Shown here: positions 16,708-27,732 of the stretch, piece by piece
How positions within the stretch are numbered: position 1 is the first letter of the stretch
Layout: the number at the start of each line of letters is the position of its first letter
Position numbers and translations under genes: made by a program
The notes under the pieces: generated by a model
Seen by the model: the letters and a program-made list of their open reading frames with translations, nothing else
Told to the model about the DNA's origin: nothing
Database searches by the model: none
Source of the DNA: Mariprofundales bacterium
Lineage (GTDB): Bacteria > Pseudomonadota > Zetaproteobacteria > Mariprofundales > J009
Direction: 5' to 3'
Length of the DNA: 51,914 nucleotides
Assembly (NCBI GenBank): GCA_030950645.1
Contig: JAUZRF010000023.1
Location: 1 to 51,914 of the forward strand

Positions 16708-18074
16708 GCTGCTCCTGCTCGGATAGCGCGGGCAACGCTGCCGATGGAGCCCGCACCAAGCACTAGGACGACATCTCCATCCGCCAGCCGTTGGCGGCAT
16801 AGGCTCTCGGCGGCAGCCAAATCTGCTACCGTATCCGCGTGACGATGGCCGCGCTGGCGCATACTTGCCACCAGCGCTGTACTGTTGACACCATCAATGG
16901 GTTGCTCGCTGGCTGGATAAATAGGCAGCAAATGACCCTCATGCGCCCCATCAAGCACCGCAATAAAATCATCGAACAGATCGCGGGTACGGGTAAAACG
17001 GTGCGGCTGGAACACCACCACCAACCGCCGACCGGGCCAAGACTCAGCGGCCGTAGCCAGCGTGGCAGCAATCTCCGCCGGATGGTGTCCATAATCATCC
17101 ACCAAAAGCCCCGCACCCACCGATGTCACCTGAAAACGGCGTTCAATACCGGAGAATGAGGCGATTCCGGCCTCAATCTGCTGTGGCGCAATCCCCAAAC
17201 GGTGCAACACCGCCACCGCTGCCAATGCGTTTTCAGCATTGTGCGCACCGGGCATCGCTAGCGAGAGGTGTAGCGACTCTTTTAGGCCACGGATCCCTAC
17301 CGTCAACTGTTGATGCACGCCATCCACCTGCCGCTCCAACAGATGCACATCAGCCTGCGGGCTATCGCCATAAGTCAGTACCGGCTTGTGCAACCCCTCG
17401 CGTAGCTCCGCCACCCGGGGATGGGCGTGATGCAGCACCGCGCAACCATAAAATGGGGTGAGATTGACGAAAGCAGCAAACGCCTCCATCAATCGATCAA
17501 ATGAGCCATAATGGTTGAGGTGTTCGGGATCGATGTTACTGACCACTGTCATGGTGGGCGTCAGGCGTAGGAATGAGCCATCGCTCTCATCCGCCTCCGC
17601 CACCAGCCACGGACTGGCACCAAGGCGCGCGTTGTCGCCGCTGGCAATCAACCGCCCGCCAATCACGAAGGTCGGATCCATCCCCGCCGCCTCCATACCG
17701 TGGGCAATCAACGAGGTGATGGTGGTCTTACCGTGGCTACCGGCAATGGCGATGCCGCGCTTCATGCGCATCAACTCCGCCAGCATCTCAGCGCGAGGAA
17801 TCACCGGAATCCCGCGCGTTTTGGCTGCTGAAATCTCGGGATTGGTCACATCGACTGCCGAGGTAACCACCACCACCTGTGCATCTCCCAAATGTTCGGC
17901 GGCGTGACCGATCTGCACCGAAATTCCCAATTGGCGCAAGCGATCCACATTGGCACTCTCCGCCATATCGCTGCCCTGCACCACAAAACCTTGGGTATGG
18001 AGCACCTCGGCAATCCCGCTCATACCGATGCCGCCAATGCCGGTGAAATGGATGGTGCGCACCAACTGCTTCAT
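16701..18074 (-). CDS. murC: UDP-N-acetylmuramate--L-alanine ligase
   Basis: IHFTGIGGIGMSGIAEVLHTQGFVVQGSD, AGSHGKTTITSLIAH, DDYGHHPAEIAATL, FQPHRFTRTRDLFDDF. Confidence 0.97.
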   Translation of the reverse strand: MKQLVRTIHFTGIGGIGMSGIAEVLHTQGFVVQGSDMAESANVDRLRQLGISVQIGHAAEHLGDAQVVVVTSAVDVTNPEISAAKTRGIPVIPRAEMLAELMRMKRGIAIAGSHGKTTITSLIAHGMEAAGMDPTFVIGGRLIASGDNARLGASPWLVAEADESDGSFLRLTPTMTVVSNIDPEHLNHYGSFDRLMEAFAAFVNLTPFYGCAVLHHAHPRVAELREGLHKPVLTYGDSPQADVHLLERQVDGVHQQLTVGIRGLKESLHLSLAMPGAHNAENALAAVAVLHRLGIAPQQIEAGIASFSGIERRFQVTSVGAGLLVDDYGHHPAEIAATLATAAESWPGRRLVVVFQPHRFTRTRDLFDDFIAVLDGAHEGHLLPIYPASEQPIDGVNSTALVASMRQRGHRHADTVADLAAAESLCRQRLADGDVVLVLGAGSIGSVARAIRAGAAC

Positions 18075-19156
18075 GCCGCTTCCTCAAGAAACGGGGCGAT
18101 CTCTGTCAGCATCTTGTCCGCAGCATGGCGCGGTGCATGGCGCACTGCCGCATCGTGCATCTGTTGCAACTTTTCAGGCCGTTGCAGCAACACAGTAATC
18201 ATGGAAGCCAGCGATTCAGGTGTTGCTTCCTCCTGCCGTAGCACCACCGCAGCACCATCATCCGCCTGCGCCTTGGCATTGTGAAACTGGTGATCATCCG
18301 CAGCGCCCGGAAGTGGAATAAAGATCGTCGGCACCCCGACCACAGCCGACTCCGCGACCGTCATTGCGCCCGCACGGGCCACCAACAGATTGCCACTGGT
18401 ATAAAAATCAACCATATCGTGACAAAAAGGCACAACCTCCGCCGCAATCCCCCCCTGCTGATAGGCTGCAGATACTGCGGCCTCGTTATCACGACCACAT
18501 TGGTGACGCACCGTGAACAAACACCCCGATTTCTGCAACACCGCAGCCACCAACGGCATGGTTTCATTAAGAAACCTTGCTCCTTGCGAACCGCCAAGCA
18601 CCAACAACTGCGGTGGCTCATGAGGCTGCCACCGAGCGGTGGCAATCTCACTCCGCACCAAATTTCCACACACCACCGCCTTGGCCGTCGGCAAATGCCG
18701 GGCAGCGGCCTCCATGCCAAGCAGTACGCGGCGAGCAAAGCGCGCCAACTGACGATTGACCATGCCAGGAATGGCGTTCTGTTCATAAAGCAGCACCGGA
18801 ATGCGGGCGATGATCGCAGCCACCACCCCCATGGCGCTGGCATAACCACCAACACCAATCACCAACTTAGGCTTTTGTTCGCGCCAGCTCTTGAGAATGA
18901 CCCGCACCGCACGGGGAAGCTCTGCACACACCACCCACATCCGCTGCCAGATTCCCGCACCAGAAACGGCATGCATGGAGAGCAGCAACACCTCTTCACC
19001 GCGCTCAGGCAGCATTTTCGCCTCCAACCCGCGCTCAGCACCAATAAAACGCACCGTCAGATCTGGCCAACGGCCACGCATCGCATCCGCCAGCGCCAAC
19101 GCCGGCATCAAATGCCCCCCGGTACCGCCACCAGCGATACAAACCGTAGCACTCAT
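18071..19156 (-). CDS. murG: UDP-GlcNAc:undecaprenyl-PP-MurNAc-pentapeptide GlcNAc transferase
   Basis: IAGGGTGGHLMPALALADAM, GVGGYASAMGVVAAI, EQNAIPGMVNR, LVLGGSQGARFLNE, VARAGAMTVAES. Confidence 0.96.
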   Translation of the reverse strand: MSATVCIAGGGTGGHLMPALALADAMRGRWPDLTVRFIGAERGLEAKMLPERGEEVLLLSMHAVSGAGIWQRMWVVCAELPRAVRVILKSWREQKPKLVIGVGGYASAMGVVAAIIARIPVLLYEQNAIPGMVNRQLARFARRVLLGMEAAARHLPTAKAVVCGNLVRSEIATARWQPHEPPQLLVLGGSQGARFLNETMPLVAAVLQKSGCLFTVRHQCGRDNEAAVSAAYQQGGIAAEVVPFCHDMVDFYTSGNLLVARAGAMTVAESAVVGVPTIFIPLPGAADDHQFHNAKAQADDGAAVVLRQEEATPESLASMITVLLQRPEKLQQMHDAAVRHAPRHAADKMLTEIAPFLEEAA

Positions 19157-19185
19157 TGCAGCCAGCCAACGACACGCGCTGCATC

Positions 19186-19252
19186 CGTCTCCGCGTCTCT
19201 GCGGTGAAAAGTCTTCGCTTCTCTGTGCCTCCGTGCCTCCGTGGTGAGAACC
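19186..19252. repeat. CTCTGTGCCTCCGTGCCTCCGTGGTGA-type low-complexity motif (murG-ftsW gap)
   Basis: ccgtctccgcgtctctgcggtgaaaagtcttcgcttctctgtgcctccgtgcctccgtggtgagaa; related motif at 21850-21880. Confidence 0.7.
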
Positions 19253-19265
19253 ATCCTTTCCCAGC

Positions 19266-20450
19266 TCATGGCGTCGCCTTCATACGCGGTGAATATTCCG
19301 CACTTTTTGTTTTTGAATGGGCAACAGGAAGATGGCGCTGCACCGACAAAATCAACCCCACCAACAGGCAGTTGCCAAACAGCGCACTACCGCCATACGA
19401 GATAAATGGCATCGGCATCCCTTTGGTCGGCAACAGGCCGCTGGAAGCACCAAGATTGATGATGAATGTTACCGCGATCATCATGGTACAACCCAAAACT
19501 ACCAGCCGTTCGTAGAGCACATCGGTTTTTGTTGCCAGATGGAAGCAGCGACCAATCAGCAGTGCAAACAACAGCACCAGACTCAATGTGCCAACCAACC
19601 CCAGCTCTTCACCAATCACAGCCACAATAAAATCGGTAAACGCTTCCGGCAGGTAAAACAGCTTCTGCACCCCCTGACCCAAACCCACGCCAGTCAAACC
19701 ACCAGAACCATACGCAATCATGGACTGCACCAGCTGATATCCGCTATTGAGTTTATCATCCCATGGATGAGTAAAGCTTAAAAATCGCGTGACCCGATAC
19801 GGTTCAACTGCAATAGCTATGGCGGCAAAAGCCACCACCAACACCACCATCACACTCATATGACGCAGCGGCACCCCACCCAAAAACCACATCGCCACCG
19901 TAACCGCGATGATCAACATGGTGCTACCAAAGTCTGGTTGCAGCAGCAGCAGGCAGGAGAACACGCCCAACACAAGCAGCATCGGCATTACACCTTGGCG
20001 GAAGCGCCCCAGCCGTTCGGGAAAGCTGGACAGGTAATAGGCCATGTAGAGTATCACCACCGGCTTGACCAACTCCACCGGCTGGAGCGTAAAGCCAAGA
20101 AAGGAGAACCAGCGCTGAGCTCCGTTAAGACGCAACCCAAGGCCAGGAATCAGTACCAACACCATCAACAGCAGTGCCAACGGCAACAGCCAATTCAGTG
20201 TCGCCGCCTTGAGCCAACTGAGCTCGATGCGCGACACCCCCCAGATAATCGTCAGCCCCATCGGCACATAGACCAGCCAGTGACCGGTGATGCGCAACGG
20301 ATTACCAAAACGATCATTGGCCACCGCCATGCTGGCACTGGCGATCATAATGGTGCTGAAAGTAAGCAGAGTGAGCACCAGGCCAATCAACATCGGGTCC
20401 ATCGGTGCCAAGGGTTTGGATTGCTCCATATCCATATCAACTTGGCTCAT
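19266..20450 (-). CDS. ftsW: Lipid II polymerase/flippase-family FtsW
   Basis: SEDS family: GAQRWFSFLGFTLQPVELVKPVVILYMAYYLS, LQPDFGSTMLI, TDFIVAVIGEELGLVGTLSLVLLF, KGMPMPFISYGGSAL. Confidence 0.96.
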   Translation of the reverse strand: MSQVDMDMEQSKPLAPMDPMLIGLVLTLLTFSTIMIASASMAVANDRFGNPLRITGHWLVYVPMGLTIIWGVSRIELSWLKAATLNWLLPLALLLMVLVLIPGLGLRLNGAQRWFSFLGFTLQPVELVKPVVILYMAYYLSSFPERLGRFRQGVMPMLLVLGVFSCLLLLQPDFGSTMLIIAVTVAMWFLGGVPLRHMSVMVVLVVAFAAIAIAVEPYRVTRFLSFTHPWDDKLNSGYQLVQSMIAYGSGGLTGVGLGQGVQKLFYLPEAFTDFIVAVIGEELGLVGTLSLVLLFALLIGRCFHLATKTDVLYERLVVLGCTMMIAVTFIINLGASSGLLPTKGMPMPFISYGGSALFGNCLLVGLILSVQRHLPVAHSKTKSAEYSPRMKATP

Positions 20451-21751
20451 TTCAGCGCCTCAATGGCCTGTTTGAAGGCATCGCCGCGGGCAGCATAGTT
20501 GGCGAACTGATCAAAGCTGGCTGCTGCCGGTGACAGCAGTACCGGCAGCAGTGAATCCTGCACTTGCGAGGCCTTCAGCACCGCCTTCTTTATGGTTCCA
20601 AGCTTACTCCACGGCACCCCAGAAGCCTTGGCCAACGCAACAAACGGCGCCTGTTTCTTACCAATAATCAGCATGCTGTGCACATGTCGGCGCACAGAAT
20701 CCAACAACACCATCGGATCCAACCCCTTGGTCACGCCACCGCAGACCCAAACCACACTACCCAACGCCGCCATTGCGGCGGCGGCGGCATCCGGGTTGGT
20801 TGCCTTGGAGTCATCAAACCAGTCTCGTCCACCATGGCTAGAGACCAGCTGCAGGCGGTGCGGCAGACCGCGAAAGCTTGTCACCCCCTCACGAATCACC
20901 GCCTCATGAATACCACAATCGGCTGCCGCCTGTGCTGCCACTGCCAGATTGCACTGCTGATGGCTCCCAATCAGATGCAACTCCGCTAACGGAACCGTGC
21001 AGCGCACCCCAGCACCATCCTGCCAAAATAGATCGGTATCCGTGCTACCAATATCCGCATGGTTGCCATACCCAAAACGCCGCACCCGCACCCCACGCTG
21101 CTTCAAATTGGCGGCAAGATCATCAAAACTATCGCCAACCGGCAGCACAGCGGTATCGCCTTCGGACTGATGGGCAAACAGGCGCAACTTGGATGCACGG
21201 TACTCTTCGGGATCGGCATGCATATCGGCATGATCCGACTGAATATTGAGCAACGCCGCCCATTTTGGATGTGCCTCATGGCAGCGCTGAAGCTGAAAAC
21301 TGGAGAGTTCAAGCAATGCGCGCGGTGACGGATGAATCTCACTGAGCAGATCGAGCATCGGTTGACCAATATTGCCACCAACGCCCACCCCGCCAGCGGC
21401 AGTTTCCAGAAGCACACCGAGAAGATGGGTGACACTGGTCTTACCATTGGTGCCAGTAATCGCAAGCAATTCACCTTGATACGATTCCAAAAAGATATCC
21501 AGATCACTGCACAGCCGCACCTCAGCCGCGCGTAGCTGATCAAGCACGGGGTGATGCCATGAAATGCCAGGACTAACCGCCACACGATCAAAGGCTGCAA
21601 GCTTTTTCGCATCCAATGGGCCAATCTGCACATCCGCCGTCATCGATTTTCCACCCTGCTCATCGAAAGTGGCGCATAACTCGCCACGCGCCCGCAAAAA
21701 GCGCGCAATCGACTGCCCAGTCACGCCCATACCCAAAATCGCGGTGCTCAT
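20447..21751 (-). CDS. murD: UDP-N-acetylmuramoylalanine--D-glutamate ligase
   Basis: ILGMGVTGQSIARFLRARG, AITGTNGKTSVTHLLG, LLELSSFQLQRC, DWFDDSKATNPDAAAAAM. Confidence 0.96.
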   Translation of the reverse strand: MSTAILGMGVTGQSIARFLRARGELCATFDEQGGKSMTADVQIGPLDAKKLAAFDRVAVSPGISWHHPVLDQLRAAEVRLCSDLDIFLESYQGELLAITGTNGKTSVTHLLGVLLETAAGGVGVGGNIGQPMLDLLSEIHPSPRALLELSSFQLQRCHEAHPKWAALLNIQSDHADMHADPEEYRASKLRLFAHQSEGDTAVLPVGDSFDDLAANLKQRGVRVRRFGYGNHADIGSTDTDLFWQDGAGVRCTVPLAELHLIGSHQQCNLAVAAQAAADCGIHEAVIREGVTSFRGLPHRLQLVSSHGGRDWFDDSKATNPDAAAAAMAALGSVVWVCGGVTKGLDPMVLLDSVRRHVHSMLIIGKKQAPFVALAKASGVPWSKLGTIKKAVLKASQVQDSLLPVLLSPAAASFDQFANYAARGDAFKQAIEALK

Positions 21752-21849
21752 TGGGTGGAACCCAGAGAAGGAGAAAAAGCGCGCAGATTGGGATTTGAAA
21801 AACGGTGCTGAGATCCATTCACTGCCTCAGAAACGATCCTATTCCATCT

Positions 21850-21880
21850 TGCTCTGTGCCTCTGTACCTCTGTGGTTAAG
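21850..21880. repeat. CTCTGTGCCTCTGTACCTCTGTGGTTAA motif (murD-mraY gap)
   Basis: tgctctgtgcctctgtacctctgtggttaag; same motif type as 19186-19252. Confidence 0.7.
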
Positions 21881-21908
21881 CGCTTCATTGTCTGAGTTCT
21901 ACCAATGC

Positions 21909-22976
21909 TCATCGTAACTTCAGCGTGGAGAGCGCGATGAGTGATAGCAGTAGGGATATGATCCAAAAACGGACAATCACCTTCGGCTCCGCCCACCCCT
22001 TGAGCTCATAATGGTGGTGGATCGGCGCCATGCGAAACACCCGTTTTCCAGTCAGCTTAAACGATGCCACCTGCACCATCACGCTGACTGCCTCCAATAC
22101 AAACAGCCCACCTGCAATCGCCAACAACAGTTGTTGGTGCGCAGCGCAAGCCACCACTCCCAGTGCCGCACCCAGTGCCAATGCACCAACATCGCCCATA
22201 AACACCTGTGCTGGATAGGTATTGAACCAGAGAAATCCGAGACAAGCGCCAACCATCGCACCACAGAAGATGGTCAACTCCCCCACCCCAGAGACATGTG
22301 AAATTAACAAATAGTTCGCGAATTTTGTGTTGCCAGCAAGGTAGACCGTTACCGCCAAAGCCGCCGCCACCATAAAGGTGGGAGCCACCGCCAGCCCATC
22401 AAGGCCATCGGTCAGATTCACTGCGTTGGAGGCGCCCACCAACACCAACATCACAAACAGCACATACCACCCACCGAAGTTCAACGGATCCTTCATCAAT
22501 GGCACATCCACCACCGGATCCGTCATCATATAGAGCGCCACACCCGCCACGAGACCAAGCACCACCATCGCCAACATCTTGTACCTAGCAGCGAGACCAT
22601 CGGAGTCCTGACGCATCACCTTGAGGTGGTCGTCATACCAGCCGATCGCACCAAACCCGAGCGTCACCAACAGCGTCAACCAGACAAATCCGTTGGTAAG
22701 ATCCGCCCACAACAGCGTGGAGATGGTGAGCGCAAACAAAATCAACAGTCCGCCCATGGTCGGCGTGCCCTGTTTGACTAGATGCGACTGCGGGCCATCG
22801 CTGCGAATCGGCTGCTGGTGCTGGCTTGCATCCAACCAGCGAATGAAGCACGGCCCTACCACCCAGCAGATTACCAGTGCCGTCACCAACGCATAAACGG
22901 TACGGAAGGTGATGTAATGAAACAGGTTAAAAAATGAATATTGATCTGCCAAAGGATAGAGCAGGTTATACAGCAT
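21909..22976 (-). CDS. mraY: Phospho-N-acetylmuramoyl-pentapeptide-transferase
   Basis: [69 protein letters not shown]. Confidence 0.97.
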   Translation of the reverse strand: MLYNLLYPLADQYSFFNLFHYITFRTVYALVTALVICWVVGPCFIRWLDASQHQQPIRSDGPQSHLVKQGTPTMGGLLILFALTISTLLWADLTNGFVWLTLLVTLGFGAIGWYDDHLKVMRQDSDGLAARYKMLAMVVLGLVAGVALYMMTDPVVDVPLMKDPLNFGGWYVLFVMLVLVGASNAVNLTDGLDGLAVAPTFMVAAALAVTVYLAGNTKFANYLLISHVSGVGELTIFCGAMVGACLGFLWFNTYPAQVFMGDVGALALGAALGVVACAAHQQLLLAIAGGLFVLEAVSVMVQVASFKLTGKRVFRMAPIHHHYELKGWAEPKVIVRFWIISLLLSLIALSTLKLR

Positions 22977-24348
22977 AGGGATCTGCCTCCGCTTCCCTAG
23001 TGACCATCAACCGCGCTACCACCTGCTCTAGCGCCATCATGTGTGAGCCCTTCACCAGCACCACATCCCCAGTAGAAAGCCCCAGCCCATCAAGCGCAGA
23101 AAGTAGAGCCTCTGTAGTCGCAAACCACTGCGCCTGCGGCTGGTGATCCGCGAGATAACGCATCGCACTTCCCACTAGAAGCAGGCAATCAACCCCGGCC
23201 ACGCCAAGGGATTCATGCGCCTGGCGTGCATGCGCACCAAGCTCACCCATATCGCCCAGAATCGCGACGGTGCGGCCATCCATCGCCCGCAAAGTAGTGA
23301 GTGCTGCCTCCATTGAGGCGGGATTGGCATTGTAGCTATCATCAAGGATACGGCAGCCGCCACGACCCGATACCATACCCATGCGTCCGGCCATCGGCTG
23401 CCAGGATTGTAGGCCGTGCGCCAACACATCCAACGCACTATCGGGCACGATGCGACGCACCACTGTCGCTGCCAGCGCCATATTGGCCGCCATGTGTGCC
23501 GCTGGCCACGGTAGATTCAGTGTCGCGCTCGTTGCATCATCCGTGAGGATAAGTTGGCTGCCAGTCAGCTGCCACGCTACCTGCTGATCTGCAGTCACCA
23601 TGGGTGCGGGAACCATCACTTCAAAGCGCGCCAACATCTCAGCCACGCCGCTGCCGACCACACAGGCCTCCGTTGCCGCCTGCGCCATTACCCCCTTCTC
23701 ACGCACAATCGTAGCTAGATCATGCAGCCCCGCACTATGCGCCAACGATAACGCGGGAATCACCACCAGATCGGGACGCACCATCTTGGCCAACCTCGCC
23801 ATTTCGCCGGGCTCGCTAATGCCGCACTCCACGACCGCAACATCGCTAGCGGTTGGAACCTTAAGCAGCGTGAGAGGCGTACCAATTAAGTTATTAAGAT
23901 TGCCTTGGGTTTGTGCCACCTGCACACCAAGGTGCTGCAACAGGTGCGCAATCATCCGTCGCAGGGTGGTTTTCCCCTGCGAGCCGACCACCGCGATCAC
24001 CCGACAACGGACAGGCAACTGCTGGCGCCAACACGCGGCCAGATCAATCAGCGCCTGATAACTATCCTCCACCAGCAATTGTGGCGTCATCATCCCCTGC
24101 CACAGCCCAGCACTGCGCCGTTCGCCAATCAGTGCGGCGATCCGCCCATCCAGCTTCGCGGCAAAGGCGTGACCATCATGGTTGGGGCCGCGCAGGGCAA
24201 CAAATGCCTGCTCGGCAGTCGCATGCCGACTATCAATGCTACAACCGGTCACCAACGATGGTGGCGTTCCATACCAGCGACCACCCGTTGCCTGAGCCAT
24301 CATCGCGCCGCTCATCTGCACGCTTGCTCCAAGCCACGCTGCACACAA
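22966..24348 (-). CDS. murF: UDP-N-acetylmuramoyl-tripeptide--D-alanyl-D-alanine ligase
   Basis: [79 protein letters not shown]. Confidence 0.95.
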   Translation of the reverse strand: MCAAWLGASVQMSGAMMAQATGGRWYGTPPSLVTGCSIDSRHATAEQAFVALRGPNHDGHAFAAKLDGRIAALIGERRSAGLWQGMMTPQLLVEDSYQALIDLAACWRQQLPVRCRVIAVVGSQGKTTLRRMIAHLLQHLGVQVAQTQGNLNNLIGTPLTLLKVPTASDVAVVECGISEPGEMARLAKMVRPDLVVIPALSLAHSAGLHDLATIVREKGVMAQAATEACVVGSGVAEMLARFEVMVPAPMVTADQQVAWQLTGSQLILTDDATSATLNLPWPAAHMAANMALAATVVRRIVPDSALDVLAHGLQSWQPMAGRMGMVSGRGGCRILDDSYNANPASMEAALTTLRAMDGRTVAILGDMGELGAHARQAHESLGVAGVDCLLLVGSAMRYLADHQPQAQWFATTEALLSALDGLGLSTGDVVLVKGSHMMALEQVVARLMVTREAEADPYAV

Positions 24349-25784
24349 TCGGCATCACTCCATGGGGTACGCACCCCGCCCTCGTCCATGTAAGGCTCCC
24401 GACCTTTGCCTGCAATCAGCACCAGATCATCCGCACCCTTGGTCGCGACGGCCTGCGCAATAGCCACGGCACGATCAAGCTCCACCACCACCGCAGCATG
24501 AGAATCAGCCATGCCCGCCAACACCTGCTCAGCAATCACCTCAGGCTGCTCACTGCGACAATTATCCCGAGTCAACCAACACCGATCCGCTCCGCGCGCC
24601 GCAATCTCACCCATCAAGGGGCGTTTGGCCGCATCGCGACCCCCACCGCAACCAAACACCAGCAACAGCTGGCCGCGACACAACTTGCGTGCCGTCGCCA
24701 ACAAGGCACGCAAAGCCTCCGGCGTGTGGGCATAATCTAAGTAGATCCCAGCAGCTATCGACTCCATCCGTCCCGGCGGCGGCGGCATCTGCGCCAAGGC
24801 GTGCGCTACGGTGGCAAAATCGGCCACGCCCGCATGCAGCAACAAGGCTGCCGCCGCCGCACAATTCTCCTGATGAAACTCGCCAGCAGGAATATTCTCC
24901 ACCAACAATCGCGCATCACCATGCTCCAACCACACCGCATCGGCTCCCTGCGGCTGCCAACGCAGATTCAAAGAACCATGGTTCACACGATCGCCGCGTC
25001 CGTACCAAAACACCTGATCCGCAATCTTTTCAAGCGCGCTCCACAGTGCGGATTGATCACCATTGGCTACCACGACCCCACCTTGGGCTACCTCGCGCTC
25101 AAGAAAACCGGCCTTGAGTGCGAGGTAGCGATCCCAGCCACCATGATCCTCAAGATGATCACGCCCGACCGTGCTCCACAGTGCTGCGGAAAAGGGGATA
25201 CCAGCAATGCGTTGCTGCGCGATGGCATGGGACGACACCTCGCACACCAATGCGCCCACAGCTTTCCGCCCTGCCTCAGCCAACACGCGGTGCTGCATCA
25301 ATAATGACGGCGTGGTATTGGCCAACGGCGACACCTGATCCGCAGCGCGAATCCAGCCCAGCGTGCCCAGCGACCACGCAGAACCCAACAGACGCGCTAG
25401 CGCCACCCGTACCATCCAAGCGATGCTGGTTTTCCCATCCGTGCCAGTAATACCAAAGCAGCGCGGATATGCATTCACCGTTCCCAACAGCCGCCGTAGC
25501 CAATGCCCTGCCTCATCCATGGTATCTAAAGCGATATGGGGAACCTCCCCAAACAGACGCTTCAGCGCGGCATTCGCCCCTACGGACAACACCGCCATGG
25601 CACCAAAGTCCACCGCCTGACGCAGGTAATCGCTAGCAGATGCGTCCAAGTTCCGCGCCCCTGCATGCGGCAACAAAAGAAACAGATCGCCAGATTCAAC
25701 CCGACGGCTATCGTCACAAACCGCGGCGATCTCCCCAGTGACTCCTGGAAGGGTCATGGCCTGTGCCAGCACCACCCTACTCAT
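24312..25784 (-). CDS. murE: UDP-N-acetylmuramoyl-L-alanyl-D-glutamate--2,6-diaminopimelate ligase
   Basis: DSRRVESGDLFLLLPHAG, GITGTDGKTSIAWMV, EVSSHAIAQQRIAGIPFSAALWSTVGRDHLEDHG, LDYAHTPEALRALL. Confidence 0.95.
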   Translation of the reverse strand: MSRVVLAQAMTLPGVTGEIAAVCDDSRRVESGDLFLLLPHAGARNLDASASDYLRQAVDFGAMAVLSVGANAALKRLFGEVPHIALDTMDEAGHWLRRLLGTVNAYPRCFGITGTDGKTSIAWMVRVALARLLGSAWSLGTLGWIRAADQVSPLANTTPSLLMQHRVLAEAGRKAVGALVCEVSSHAIAQQRIAGIPFSAALWSTVGRDHLEDHGGWDRYLALKAGFLEREVAQGGVVVANGDQSALWSALEKIADQVFWYGRGDRVNHGSLNLRWQPQGADAVWLEHGDARLLVENIPAGEFHQENCAAAAALLLHAGVADFATVAHALAQMPPPPGRMESIAAGIYLDYAHTPEALRALLATARKLCRGQLLLVFGCGGGRDAAKRPLMGEIAARGADRCWLTRDNCRSEQPEVIAEQVLAGMADSHAAVVVELDRAVAIAQAVATKGADDLVLIAGKGREPYMDEGGVRTPWSDADCVQRGLEQACR

Positions 25785-27732
25785 TCAACCATACCTCAAC
25801 AGCCCCACCATCGGGCACCTGCGCCAACGATGCCGGGCTCTGCCGATACACCCAGCCGCTGCCATGGCTGCGAAGCTGCCACCGGTGCCGATCAGCCTGT
25901 ACCCGAACCGCGCGCAAGGATAATCCAGCCAGCGAGGCACGCACGGAAAGGATTGCGGTATCCCGCATCGCTACCCGCCTCAGCATAGACCTCTGCTGGT
26001 GCAGCGCCTGATAGGTTGGAGGCACGCCCAAATAGGGCAACGCCTGCTCGGCGATATGACGGAAAATAGGCCCTGCCACACGGCCTCCATAGATACTCTT
26101 CTGGGGGTCATCAACCATCACCAGAATCACCAACCTGGGCGATGCTGCCGGGACAATTCCAGCAAAAACAGCATTATAATGCTTACGGTCATAGCTGCCG
26201 TAGCGATTGGGCTTCTGTGCGGTGCCGGTTTTTCCCGCTACGCTGTACCCAGTGGGAACCGCGCGCCAACCGGTGCCATCACGGGTCGTGGCCTGCCGCA
26301 ACATCGCCATCACCGAATCAGCCACCTGAGGTGTCATCACCCGATGCGGTGGATCCTTCAACAATTTGGGCTCAATCATCAACTGGGGTGCCCGGTAAAC
26401 GCCATGATTGGCGAAGACTGCAAATGCAGTCGCTAACTGCAGCGCGGTCACCGCAACCCCCTGACCAAAAGCGATATTGGCGGTCTCAACCTTTCCCCAG
26501 CGCGCCATCGGCAACAGATTGCCACTCGCCTCGCCGGCTAGCCCAATATGGGTGCGCGCACCAACGCCCACCCGTAGCAACATGTCATGTAGTGATTCAC
26601 CACCAATATTAAGCGCCAACTTGGCCGCGCCAATATTGCTCGAGTGGGCAATCACCCCAGTCATACTCAGCCACCCCTGAGGATGGTCATCATGGATAGT
26701 GTAATTCGATACCCGATAGTGGCCATGTTCACAAAATATCACCGATTCTGGCTTCCATTTACCGGATGAAAGCGCCGCCGCCATCGTGAAGGGTTTCATC
26801 GTCGATCCCGGCTCAAACAGATCGGTAATCGCCCGATTGCGCCACTGATCTGGCGTATAATGGCCAAAATCATTGGGATTAAATGCTGGCCAGTTCGCCA
26901 TGGCAAGCACGCCCATGGTATGGGGATCAAGCACCACCACCGAGCCCGATTTGGCACCATTCTCCTGCACACCTTTCGCCAATGCCGCATACGCCATCGA
27001 CTGAATCGCACTATCAATCGTTAGTCGCACCGGCAACCCCGGCTGTGGTGGCTTAATCCACTCACCCCCAGGCAACAGATGTCCCTTGGCATCACGGCGC
27101 ACCTGACGCAGGCCAGGAATCCCCCGAAGGTGATTATTCAAGCTGTACTCCAGCCCCTCAAGCCCCTTACCGTCGATGCCGACAAATCCAAGCAGATTCC
27201 CAGTGTCCGCACCAAACGGCTGAAAACGCCGCCACTCATCCTCTTGATGAACCCCAGGAAGATGGAGCGCCAACACCCGCTTCGCCACCATCGGTGGGCA
27301 TTGGCGCCGCAGCCAGACAAACCCGTGATGGCGCGCCAATTTATGCCGCAGCCGACCGTGATTGATCCCCAGGGCATGTGCTAACGCTGCGATCTGCGCA
27401 GTCGGCACCTCATCGGCAATCGCGGCAATCGAGGGGATCCGAATACTTTCCGCCAACACCGTACCTTGGCGATCATAGATCAGACCACGGGGCGCCGCCG
27501 TTTTAAACTGCCGCAAGCGTTGGTGCTCCGCCTCCAGCTTGAGATGCGGACTCTCCATCCACTGTAGGTCAAACAGGCGCACGGTAATCAAGACAAAACC
27601 CAAGGTGATCAAGCCCGCGATCACCCCAACGCGACGACGGAAAAAACAGTCGCTACTATCCATTGCAGCGGTTGCGCTTGGCGTCTTCTTACTTGGCCGA
27701 GCCCGATTTGACTGAACTCGCCGCGCGCTCAT
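25777..27732 (-). CDS. ftsI: Peptidoglycan transpeptidase FtsI/PBP3-like (with PASTA-like C-terminus)
   Basis: PRGLIYDRQGTVLAES, TDLFEPGSTMKPFTMAAAL, AHSSNIGAAKLAL, YSVAGKTGTAQKPN. Confidence 0.95.
   Translation of the reverse strand: MSARRVQSNRARPSKKTPSATAAMDSSDCFFRRRVGVIAGLITLGFVLITVRLFDLQWMESPHLKLEAEHQRLRQFKTAAPRGLIYDRQGTVLAESIRIPSIAAIADEVPTAQIAALAHALGINHGRLRHKLARHHGFVWLRRQCPPMVAKRVLALHLPGVHQEDEWRRFQPFGADTGNLLGFVGIDGKGLEGLEYSLNNHLRGIPGLRQVRRDAKGHLLPGGEWIKPPQPGLPVRLTIDSAIQSMAYAALAKGVQENGAKSGSVVVLDPHTMGVLAMANWPAFNPNDFGHYTPDQWRNRAITDLFEPGSTMKPFTMAAALSSGKWKPESVIFCEHGHYRVSNYTIHDDHPQGWLSMTGVIAHSSNIGAAKLALNIGGESLHDMLLRVGVGARTHIGLAGEASGNLLPMARWGKVETANIAFGQGVAVTALQLATAFAVFANHGVYRAPQLMIEPKLLKDPPHRVMTPQVADSVMAMLRQATTRDGTGWRAVPTGYSVAGKTGTAQKPNRYGSYDRKHYNAVFAGIVPAASPRLVILVMVDDPQKSIYGGRVAGPIFRHIAEQALPYLGVPPTYQALHQQRSMLRRVAMRDTAILSVRASLAGLSLRAVRVQADRHRWQLRSHGSGWVYRQSPASLAQVPDGGAVEVWLNE

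Noticed and set aside
13375-25988. Many long antisense ORFs opposite the dcw genes
   Set aside because: Each mirrors a strongly recognisable gene on the other strand, lacks family motifs, and reflects codon composition of the sense gene.
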